From NCBI GenBank assembly GCA_003075315.1, contig QDFQ01000001.1, positions 620,001 through 684,000 on the forward strand: DNA of 64,000 nt. Direction: 5' to 3'. Both the position numbers and the translations under genes were made by a program. Under the pieces are notes generated by a model. It made no database searches, was not told the origin of the DNA, and worked only from the letters and a program-made list of their open reading frames with translations. Below are positions 49,111 to 56,426 of the stretch, in pieces; within the stretch, counting starts at the first letter, position 1; each line of letters begins with the position of its first letter. The stretch is from Arthrobacter sp. TPD3018. Lineage in GTDB: Bacteria; Pseudomonadota; Alphaproteobacteria; Sphingomonadales; Sphingomonadaceae.

Positions 49111-49628
49111 TGCGTTGCCCCCAGTCGCGCAAAGGCGGGTGCGTGCGCCGCCTCGCCCCGTACGCCGCACGGGATCAGTCCGCCCTGCAGCGGCAGCGCC
49201 ATGAAATAGTCGCCCGCATACGGCGACGCGAACCCGCTCGCGACATCGGTGGCGAAGCCGAAACGGGTGTAGAAAGCCGGCTCGCCGAGCGCGAAGCAGA
49301 GCACGATACCCGCCGCCTCTAGTTGTTCGATCCCGGCGGCGACCAACGCCTCCGCCACACCCTGCCGCCGCCATTCCTGGGCGACGGCGAGCGGTGCCAA
49401 CGCGACCGCAGCCACGGATTTGCCGCCGACATCGACCCGCATCCGGCTGAACGCGACAAGGCCGGCGAGCGCACTGTCGATCTCGGCGACGAGGACGAGC
49501 ACCATGTCGCCCTCCACGCATAGGTCACGCACCAGCGTCGCCTCGTCGGGCGCCGGGAAACAGTCGCGCAGCAGCGCGTCGATTGCGGCGACGTCGCGGC
49601 CTGCGGCGGGGCGGATCGTCGGCATCAC
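49107..49628 (-). CDS. GNAT-family N-acetyltransferase
   Basis: 173 residues of the Gcn5-related fold. The N-terminus [20 protein letters not shown], strand [13 protein letters not shown], and acetyl-CoA loop [20 protein letters not shown] (Q/R-x-x-G-x-G/A) at about residue 85 are present, then a YTRFGFA strand. It is of the YhbS type. Substrate unknown. Coupled by four-base overlaps with fabI before and aroC after. Confidence 0.85.
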   Translation of the reverse strand: MMPTIRPAAGRDVAAIDALLRDCFPAPDEATLVRDLCVEGDMVLVLVAEIDSALAGLVAFSRMRVDVGGKSVAAVALAPLAVAQEWRRQGVAEALVAAGIEQLEAAGIVLCFALGEPAFYTRFGFATDVASGFASPYAGDYFMALPLQGGLIPCGVRGEAAHAPAFARLGATQ

Positions 49629-50428
49629 GCCAGCGCGATGTCGGGCGCGTCCTCTGCCTTCATGCCGATGACGTTATAGCCGGCGTCGACATGGTGGATT
49701 TCGCCGGTGACGCCCGCCGACAGGTCGGACAGCATGTAAACGCCCGCGCCGCCGACATCCTCGATCGTCACGGTGCGACGCAGCGGGCTGTTCAGCTCGT
49801 TCCACTTCAGGATGTAGTTGAAGTCACCGATGCCACGCGCCGCCAGCGTCTGGATCGGGCCGGCCGAGATGGCGTTGACGCGGATGTTTTCCGGGCCGAG
49901 GTCGACTGCGAGATACTTCACGCTCGTCTCCAGCGCGGCCTTGGCGACGCCCATGACGTTGTAATGCGGAATGACCTTTTCCGCGCCGTAATAGGTGAGC
50001 GTCAGGATCGACCCGCCCTGCGGCATCATCGCCCGCGCGCGTTGTGCGACGGCGACCAGCGAATAAGCCGAAATGTTCATGGTCATCAGGAAGTTGTCGA
50101 GCGTGGTATCGTAGAACTTACCGCGCAGCTGCGACTTGTCGGAAAAGCCGATTGCATGGACGACGAAGTCGATCGTCGGCCATTCCTGCGCCAGGGCCGC
50201 GAAGGTCGCATCCAGTGCCGCCATGTCCGACACGTCGCAATCGAACAGGCGGGCGACGCCGAGCTGTTCGGCGAGCGGACGCACGCGCTTTTCCATCGCG
50301 GCGCCCTGATAGGAAAAGGCAAGTTCCGCGCCCTGCTGCGACAATTGCTTGGCAATGCCCCAGGCCAGCGACTTGTCGTTGGCGAGGCCCATGATCAGCC
50401 CCCGCTTGCCTGCCATCAAACCCGTCAC
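49625..50428 (-). CDS. fabI: Enoyl-[acyl-carrier-protein] reductase (NADH)
   Basis: Final reduction in each fatty-acid elongation round, target of triclosan-type inhibitors. 267 residues. GKRGLIMGLANDKSLAWGIA, FSYQGAAMEKRVRPLA, the catalytic pair Tyr-x6-Lys in TYYGAEKVIPHYNVMGVAKA, and IRVNAISAGPIQTLAARGI are intact. Starts at GTG 50428 (MTGLMAGKRG); an ATG four codons later is possible. Coupled with the GNAT gene by a four-base overlap and 12 bases from the BrkB-type gene. Confidence 0.96.
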   Translation of the reverse strand: MTGLMAGKRGLIMGLANDKSLAWGIAKQLSQQGAELAFSYQGAAMEKRVRPLAEQLGVARLFDCDVSDMAALDATFAALAQEWPTIDFVVHAIGFSDKSQLRGKFYDTTLDNFLMTMNISAYSLVAVAQRARAMMPQGGSILTLTYYGAEKVIPHYNVMGVAKAALETSVKYLAVDLGPENIRVNAISAGPIQTLAARGIGDFNYILKWNELNSPLRRTVTIEDVGGAGVYMLSDLSAGVTGEIHHVDAGYNVIGMKAEDAPDIALA

Positions 50429-50440
50429 GCGCTCATTACC

Positions 50441-51376
50441 TTATTCTGTGGTCGCGGCCTCCTGTAGCGCCGGTTCGGGGGGTTCCGCCAGTGCTGCGTT
50501 GAGATGGGCACCGAAGACGAGGCCCAGACCGATCAGATAGAAGAACAGCAGCATGACGACGACGCCCGCGAGGCTGCCGTAGGTGAGGTCGTATCCCCCA
50601 AGCTGGCTGAGCACGAGCGGCAGAAGCGCGGTCATGCTGACCCACCAGCCTGCGGTGAACAGCGCGCCTGGCCATTTCGGGCAGTTGCTGTGGCGATATT
50701 TGCCCGGCGTCACCGAGTAGAACAGCAGATAAAGCGCCCCGAACATGATGAGGCCGGGGATCAGTCGCGACAGGCCAACCCAGCCCGCGGCGTCGCGTGC
50801 GAAGGGCAGCAGGCGATAGATGAACTGTTCCGCCGCGGTCAGGATACCCTGCACCAGGAAGCTCATCAGCGCGATGATGACCGACAGGATAATGACCCCC
50901 GACGACGACAGGCGCGACCGCCAGAAGGGGACGCTCGCCTTCACGCCATAGGCGCGATGGAAGATGTCGCGGATCGTCTCGACGAAGCTGCCGACGGTCC
51001 ACAGGCCTACGAGGCCGCCCAGCCACAACAGCGATCCCGTCCGCGCGACCAGCACGTCGGCGATCGGCTTGCGCAGGATATCGGCGACGTTGGGCGGCAG
51101 GACGTGGAGGAAGGAACTGACCGCGCGTTGCGTTTCGGCGCTCTGCCCCAGCAGCGACAGTACCGCCGCGGCGGTAATGAAGAACGGGAACACCGTCATC
51201 AGCGCGAGATAGGCAAGATTGCCGGCGTGGATGAACCCGTCGTTGAACACGCCGAGTCCGGCCCGCTTGGCGACCTCGATCGCGGCGGGGCCGGGCTTCA
51301 GCTTGGCCAGTTGATGACGGGCGCCCTTGCGCAGATGCGCGCGAGCTTCGGGGGTCAGGGCTGTCGTATCGGTCAC
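50441..51376 (-). CDS. YihY/BrkB-family inner-membrane protein
   Basis: 311 residues with about six membrane helices; recognisable FNDGFIHAGNLAYLALMTVFP, the family's loop in HAGN-LAY and FPFF, LGGLVGLWTVGSFVETIRDIFHRAYG, and GSLAGVVVMLLFFYLIGLGLVFGAHLNAAL (segments shortened). Function is undefined; early reports of RNase BN activity were withdrawn for this family. GTG at 51376 follows GAGGGTA and lies eight bases past the dnaJ stop; a longer frame would run into dnaJ. Transcribed with dnaJ and fabI. Confidence 0.85.
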   Translation of the reverse strand: MTDTTALTPEARAHLRKGARHQLAKLKPGPAAIEVAKRAGLGVFNDGFIHAGNLAYLALMTVFPFFITAAAVLSLLGQSAETQRAVSSFLHVLPPNVADILRKPIADVLVARTGSLLWLGGLVGLWTVGSFVETIRDIFHRAYGVKASVPFWRSRLSSSGVIILSVIIALMSFLVQGILTAAEQFIYRLLPFARDAAGWVGLSRLIPGLIMFGALYLLFYSVTPGKYRHSNCPKWPGALFTAGWWVSMTALLPLVLSQLGGYDLTYGSLAGVVVMLLFFYLIGLGLVFGAHLNAALAEPPEPALQEAATTE

Positions 51377-51384
51377 TACCCTCG

Positions 51385-52326
51385 TCAGACGCCCATCGCG
51401 GCGCGCGGGTTCCGTGGGTCCTGCCATCCGTCAACGAACTGTTGCAACGCTGCATCATCGGACGGAAGGTCGATCATCACCGTGACCAACTGGTCGCCGC
51501 GGCTGCCATCTTTCTTGTGGAAGCCCTTGCCCTTCAGGCGCAGCGTCTTGCCCGAACTGGTCCCCTTCGGGATCGTCAGCATCACGGCTTTGTCGACGGT
51601 GGGCACGCGAACCGAACCACCTTTCACCGCTTCGGTGAGCGTGATCGGCAGGTCGAGCCGCACGTCGTCGCCGTCGCGCGTGAAGAAACGATGCCCCTGC
51701 ACTTCGATCGCGACGATCGCGTCGCCCGCACCGCCGGGGCCGGCTTCGCCCTTGCCAGCGAGCTTCATCTGCGTGCCCGTCTCGACGCCGGCGGGCAGCT
51801 TCAGATCGATCGCCTTGCCGTCGCCCAGCGTCACGCGCTGGGGCGCGAGCGTCGCGGCATCGACGAAGGGCACCTGCAACCGGTACGTGATCGTCGCGCC
51901 CTTGGGCTGCGGTCGCCGGCCGAAGCCACTGGCGAAGCCGCCACCACCGCCACGCTGCGCGCCGCCGAACAACCCTTCGAAAATGTCGCTCATGTCCGCG
52001 TCGCCCGCGCCGAATTCGAAGCCGGCGCTGCTGAAGCCGCCGCCCGCATTGGTGCTCCCGCCGCCGGGGCGTGCGCCGCCGCCAAAGCCGAAGGGCGACG
52101 CGGGGTTGCCGTCGCCGTCGATCTCGCCGCGATCGAAGCGGGCGCGCTTGTCCTTGTCGGTGAGCAGATCGTAGGCGCCGGTCACCTGGCTGAAGCGTTC
52201 GGCCGCCTTGGGATTGTCCTTGTTGCGGTCGGGATGCAGCTCTTTGGCGAGCTTGCGATACGCCTTCTTGATGTCGGCCTCGGACGCGCCCCGCGCGACG
52301 CCCAAAGTCTGATATGGATCGGCCAT
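51385..52326 (-). CDS. DnaJ-family chaperone (CbpA-like, no zinc finger)
   Basis: 313 residues. N-terminal J-domain MADPYQTLGVARGASEADIK to about residue 65 with the HPD motif (ELHPDRNKDNPKAAERF), a Gly/Phe-rich linker (about 78-135), and two beta-barrel substrate domains with VKGGSVRVPT and LRLKGKGFHKK. The Cys-rich zinc repeats of DnaJ are missing, so it is the CbpA/DjlA-like type that stimulates DnaK. First gene of the five-gene row; divergent small gene at 52424 starts 98 bases away. Confidence 0.92.
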   Translation of the reverse strand: MADPYQTLGVARGASEADIKKAYRKLAKELHPDRNKDNPKAAERFSQVTGAYDLLTDKDKRARFDRGEIDGDGNPASPFGFGGGARPGGGSTNAGGGFSSAGFEFGAGDADMSDIFEGLFGGAQRGGGGGFASGFGRRPQPKGATITYRLQVPFVDAATLAPQRVTLGDGKAIDLKLPAGVETGTQMKLAGKGEAGPGGAGDAIVAIEVQGHRFFTRDGDDVRLDLPITLTEAVKGGSVRVPTVDKAVMLTIPKGTSSGKTLRLKGKGFHKKDGSRGDQLVTVMIDLPSDDAALQQFVDGWQDPRNPRAAMGV

Positions 52327-52423
52327 TGGTTCCCCGTTGGTGTATTATGAACCTATGTGGGGGAGGCCGCGCCGCAACGCAATCGGTGGCTGCTTCGTTG
52401 GTGGATCATCGAGGAGAGTGATG

Positions 52424-52687
52424 ATGACCGACACACAGCCCACGCAGGCGATGAGCACGGATCGCGGCGGATCGAACGACGGCGTCGAGGCGCCGGGCGG
52501 CAAATCTGCCAGCGAGAGCAACGGTGGCGCCTATCCCAATCCGCATACGGGCAAGGATGCGAAGGACCGCGACGATGTCGGCGGAGGCTTTCTGGGCCAT
52601 GGCGGGCAGAGCGGGATGGATTATTCCGGCACGGGTGATGGCGATACGGACGAGGACGTCGGGAACGCGAATGCGGTGACGAAGTAA
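52424..52687 (+). CDS. Small hydrophilic, Gly/Asp-rich hypothetical protein
   Basis: 87 residues, MTDTQPTQAMSTDRGGSNDG at the start, then ESNGGAYPNPHTGKDAKDRD and a FLGHGGQSGMDYSGTGDG segment; acidic, Gly/Asp/Ser-rich, probably disordered. Good RBS GAGGAGAG before two adjacent ATGs (52421, 52424). Character and size recall sphingomonad general-stress or desiccation-type proteins, but I cannot assign it. Followed by a composite repeat; divergent from the DnaJ-like gene. Confidence 0.6.
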   Translation: MTDTQPTQAMSTDRGGSNDGVEAPGGKSASESNGGAYPNPHTGKDAKDRDDVGGGFLGHGGQSGMDYSGTGDGDTDEDVGNANAVTK

Positions 52688-52705
52688 TCCTGGCTTCCTA
52701 ACCTT

Positions 52706-52810
52706 CGTCATCCCGGCGCACGCCGGGATCCATGGTTGCGATGAGGCCGATGGTGCGCGTAGCACCGGCGCACGCCGTGCCCATGGATCCCGGCGTGCGC
52801 CGGGATGACG
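52706..52810. repeat. Composite inverted repeat (REPIN-like), subtype 3
   Basis: Arms CGTCATCCCGGCGCACGCC(GGGATCCATGG) and CCATGGATCCCGGCGTGCGC(CGGGATGACG), inner GATGAGGCCGATGGT. Between convergent genes. Confidence 0.9.
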
Positions 52811-52820
52811 AAATGACGGA

Positions 52821-53714
52821 TTATGACAGAGGCGCCACGTCCACGCTGACCGACATGCTCTGCGCCTGCGAGCCCAGCACCACGCCATCGACCGGTGCGA
52901 TCTCGGCATAGTCGCGGCCGACCGCCATCACGATATGGTCGCCCGCCATCCAGATGCCATTGGTCGGATCGAGCCCTATCCAGCCGCGCGCCGGGCCGCA
53001 CCACAACAGCACCCAGGCATGCGTCGCATCGGCGCCGACCAGCCGCGGCTGCCCCTCCGGCGGGATCGTACGGATATAGCCGCTCGCATAGGCCGCGGGC
53101 AGGCCGGCGGCGCGCAGGCCGGTGATCATGATCTGCGCGAAGTCCTGGCACACGCCCTTGCGCTGGCGAAACGCCTCGCGCGGGGGCGTATCGACCAGCG
53201 TCGCATCCGGATCGAAGGCGAAATCGCGCTGGATGCGGCGGGCGAGCGCGATCCCCGCCTCCAGGCTGCCGCGCTCGGGTGACAGGTCCTCCGCGCAATA
53301 GGCCGCGATGTCGCCATCGAGCGGGATGAGCGGCGAGGGGAACAGATAATTGGCCGGCCCCGCCGCCGACAGGTCGCGGCTGGCGAGGGCCAGCGCGGCG
53401 ATCTCGCCCAGCGTGGGGTCGTCGGCGGCGGGCACCGGCACCAGCCGGTCGACCGTCAGGCGCGCGACGCTTTCGATCGTCAGGCTGCGCACCGGCGTAT
53501 CGACCACCAGTCGCGTGACATGGGCAAGCCCCGCTTCGGCAAGGCCGGTGCTCGTCCGCCCGGCGGGTTCGACGGTCAGGCGGTAATCTTCCAGCACCTG
53601 CCCCGGCCAGTCGATCGGCTTCAGGCGCAGGTTGCAGCGCGCGAACTTGACGTTGCCGCCATAGTCGAAACGGGTGACGTGGCGGACGTCGTAACGCATC
53701 GGGTGCGTGGTCAT
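52821..53714 (-). CDS. Transglutaminase-like cysteine protease family protein
   Basis: 297 residues. An N-terminal beta-strand-rich part (YDVRHVTRFDYGGNVKFARC) precedes the transglutaminase core with the catalytic triad: Cys in RKGVCQDFAQIM at about residue 190, His in DATHAWVLL at about 235, and Asp in IGLDPTNGIW. The VPPEG-type loop (IRTIPPEGQPRL) is typical of the group linked to ATP-grasp/alpha-E proteins. 10 bases after the upstream fusion gene, so both are expressed together. Acts as peptidase or amide-forming enzyme; substrate unknown. Confidence 0.85.
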   Translation of the reverse strand: MTTHPMRYDVRHVTRFDYGGNVKFARCNLRLKPIDWPGQVLEDYRLTVEPAGRTSTGLAEAGLAHVTRLVVDTPVRSLTIESVARLTVDRLVPVPAADDPTLGEIAALALASRDLSAAGPANYLFPSPLIPLDGDIAAYCAEDLSPERGSLEAGIALARRIQRDFAFDPDATLVDTPPREAFRQRKGVCQDFAQIMITGLRAAGLPAAYASGYIRTIPPEGQPRLVGADATHAWVLLWCGPARGWIGLDPTNGIWMAGDHIVMAVGRDYAEIAPVDGVVLGSQAQSMSVSVDVAPLS

Positions 53715-53724
53715 GCGCCCCACC

Positions 53725-56199
53725 TCATGCCAGAGTAAGGCCCACGGCGCGCAGCGGCTCGGCGCCTTGCAGGAAGTAGCGGCGCGCGATCGCGTCGGAC
53801 AATTGCGCAAGGCGCCGCTCGATATCGCCGAGCGCATCGGCGTCGATCGCCGCCGCATCGGTCATCGCCAGCGTCGCGGCGAGCGCGGCGGCGTGGCTTT
53901 GCTGCGGTTCGGGCATGCCGTCGTCGCTCAGGACCGGCAGGTCGGCGAGCCGCTGGGTGATGCGCTCGGCCTGATAGGCGAGGCTGCGCGGGTTGCCGGG
54001 ATCGAGGGCGACGAGATCGACAACAGGGACGCGCGCGATGCCGGTCAGATACCGCTGGCGATAGCTGATCTGGCTGTCGGCGAGGTCGAGCAGCGTCGAC
54101 AGATCGTCCGCAGTCGCGCCGGGCATGCCGAACAGGCGCAGCGCGCGCGTCATCGCGATGGCGCGCTCGATGCGCCGGCCGATGTCGTGGAAGCGCCAGG
54201 CGGCGGTGCGCCCCATATGCTCCGCCGACAGGCCGAGGATCGCGGCATAGCGGCGCTGGAGCGAGCCCGCCCGGTCGAGCATGCCGCGATGGGTGGGGAA
54301 GGGCGCTTCGAGCAGCCGCATCATGTCCGCGGACAGGCGGTCGCGCGATCCTTCGCCGATACCACGGGCCAGGCGGTTGATCTTCGCGACCGAATGCCAG
54401 CCCTCGTCCTCCATCGCGGTGCGCGCGAAGGCGGTGAGGTCGCCGCGGCGCATCGAATCGGGGTGGGGCGCGGCGCCATTGCCCGCGATCAGGCCGACCA
54501 GTTTGGCGACGGTGGCGTCGGACAGGGCCGCACCACCGTCCGCCGCGATCGAATGGCCCAACATCACGCGGATCGCTGCGAGCAGCGCCTCGCCACGCTC
54601 CAGATAACGGCCAAGCCAATAGACGTTGTCAGCGACGCGGCTGGGCAGGGTCCCGGGATTGCGGCGGACGTGATGCGAATCGGGGGCGGGGAGGAGCGAG
54701 ACGGGCTCCACCGCCTCGGCACCATGGACGCAGACGTCGGCGGACCATAGGCCTTCGCCCAGCACGCTGGCGCGTGGGTCGGTCGCCTCGCCGATGCGGG
54801 CGAAGCCGCCGGGCATGACGGTCCAGCCACCGCTCGCGTCGCGTGCCGCGAAGACCCGCAGCGTAAAGGGGCGCGGTTCCAGCGTATCGCCGATGACGAC
54901 GGGCATGGTCGACAGGCGCACGATCTCCTGCCCGACATAATCCTGCGGGCGCCGGTCCATGTCGGCGAGGAGTATCGCCTGGGCGTCGTCGTCCAGCTCG
55001 CCGCCATGCACGGTGCGGCCCTGCGGCAACCCAAGCGGGGCGGGACCGAAGGCGGTGCCGATCAACATGCGATCGAGGTCTTCGGCGACGCGTGCGCGCT
55101 CGGTCGGCTGGCCGCACCACCAGGTCGCGATATTGGGCAGATGCAGGCTCTCGCCCAGCAACCGTGTCGCGAGCTGCGGTAGGAAGGCGCCGAATGCCGG
55201 CGCCTCCAGCACGCCCGCGCCCGGCGCGTTCGACAGCACGACATTGCCCGCCGCATAGGCGTCGATCAGGCCGGCGACGCCGATCTGCGAGTGCGAATCG
55301 AACGCCAGCGGATCGAGCATGCGCGGATCGACCCGGCGCCACAGCGCATCGATACGCTTCAGCCCGGCGATGGTGCGGACGTAGAGCTGGTTTTCCAGTG
55401 CGGCGAGGTCGGCGCCCTCGACCAGCAGCAGGCCGAGATAGCGCGCGAGATGCGCCTGTTCGGGATAGCTCGGGTTGTAGCGCCCCGGCGTCAGCAGCCC
55501 GATGCGCGGGTCGGCACGGCGGCACATCGCGGCGATCCCGGCGCGGAAGGCGGCGAAGAAGGGCGCGTGGCGCTGGACGTTGAGCCGCGCCTGCAATCCG
55601 CCAAGCGTGCGGCTGACTGCCAGCCGGTTCTCGAGCGCATAGCCGGCACCCGCCGGCGCTCGCAGATGATCGGCAAGCACGCGCCATTCGCCGGTCGGCC
55701 CACGGCCGAGGTCGATCGCGATGAAATGCAGATGCTTGCCGCCCGGCGGATCCAGCCCCACCATCGGCCGCAGGAAATAGGGGCTGCCGGTGACGAGCGC
55801 GGCCGGGATCAACCCGCGCTCGACGAAACGTTGCGGGCCGTAAAGATCGGCGATCACCGTCTCCATCAGCTCGGCGCGCTGCGTGACGCCGCGCGCGATC
55901 CCGGCCCATTCCTCCGCCTCGATCAGCAGCGGCACCGGGCTGACCGGCCAGGGGCGCTCGTCCGCCTCGCCGATGATGCGAAAGCCGGTGCCGATGTCGG
56001 CGGCGTGGCGGCGGACGCGTTCGCGGACATGGTCAAGGTCGTCGGAAGCGACGCTCGCGAGCTCGGCGAACATCGCGCCCCAGGCGGGATCGCCGCTATC
56101 GCACAGCACGTCGCCGCCGCGCGTGCGGGCGCAATAGTCGGCGATCCAGCGCCGGGCATGCGTCTCGGCATCGAATATGGGCGCCGCCTGCGTCGCCAT
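53725..56199 (-). CDS. Circularly permuted ATP-grasp / alpha-E fusion protein
   Basis: 824 residues joining two families usually made as separate proteins. Residues about 90-470 are a circularly permuted ATP-grasp (CP_ATPgrasp_2) with IEAEEWAGIARGVTQRAEL, LYGPQRFVERGLIP, SYPEQAHLARYLGLLLVEGAD, SNAPGAGVLEAPAF and PFTLRVFAARD; these enzymes form peptide-like amide bonds using ATP. From about residue 520 (SRVADNVYWLGRYLER) to the end is the all-helical alpha-E domain. Start at ATG 56199; the two upstream codons in frame are less well placed. Followed after 10 bases by the transglutaminase. The Anbu-type protease often found with these families is absent from the window. Confidence 0.85.
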   Translation of the reverse strand: MATQAAPIFDAETHARRWIADYCARTRGGDVLCDSGDPAWGAMFAELASVASDDLDHVRERVRRHAADIGTGFRIIGEADERPWPVSPVPLLIEAEEWAGIARGVTQRAELMETVIADLYGPQRFVERGLIPAALVTGSPYFLRPMVGLDPPGGKHLHFIAIDLGRGPTGEWRVLADHLRAPAGAGYALENRLAVSRTLGGLQARLNVQRHAPFFAAFRAGIAAMCRRADPRIGLLTPGRYNPSYPEQAHLARYLGLLLVEGADLAALENQLYVRTIAGLKRIDALWRRVDPRMLDPLAFDSHSQIGVAGLIDAYAAGNVVLSNAPGAGVLEAPAFGAFLPQLATRLLGESLHLPNIATWWCGQPTERARVAEDLDRMLIGTAFGPAPLGLPQGRTVHGGELDDDAQAILLADMDRRPQDYVGQEIVRLSTMPVVIGDTLEPRPFTLRVFAARDASGGWTVMPGGFARIGEATDPRASVLGEGLWSADVCVHGAEAVEPVSLLPAPDSHHVRRNPGTLPSRVADNVYWLGRYLERGEALLAAIRVMLGHSIAADGGAALSDATVAKLVGLIAGNGAAPHPDSMRRGDLTAFARTAMEDEGWHSVAKINRLARGIGEGSRDRLSADMMRLLEAPFPTHRGMLDRAGSLQRRYAAILGLSAEHMGRTAAWRFHDIGRRIERAIAMTRALRLFGMPGATADDLSTLLDLADSQISYRQRYLTGIARVPVVDLVALDPGNPRSLAYQAERITQRLADLPVLSDDGMPEPQQSHAAALAATLAMTDAAAIDADALGDIERRLAQLSDAIARRYFLQGAEPLRAVGLTLA

Positions 56200-56293
56200 C
56201 GCTGTCAGCCCCCGTGTGTTGCGGCGCATCGTCTACACATGCTGGGGCGGATGCAACAGGCTTTGGGGAGGGCGGCGGTCACAACAACCACAT

Positions 56294-56400
56294 CGTCACC
56301 CCGGACTCGTTCCGGGGTCCACTCCGCGGCGAGGGGGATGGGTTAAGCTTATTGCCGCGTCCTTGCGGCCCGGTGGACCCCGGAACAAGTCCGGGGCGAC
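56294..56400. repeat. Composite inverted repeat (REPIN-like), subtype 1
   Basis: Left arm CGTCACCCCGGACTCGTTCC, right arm GGACCCCGGAACAAGTCCGG ending in GGGCGAC (one change from GGTGAC). Inner CGCGGCGAGGGGG as in the other subtype 1 copies. Between the ATP-grasp fusion gene and ligD, 26 bases past the ligD stop. Confidence 0.87.
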
Positions 56401-56426
56401 TGGGGTGTTGCGGCAACCGCGGCGCC

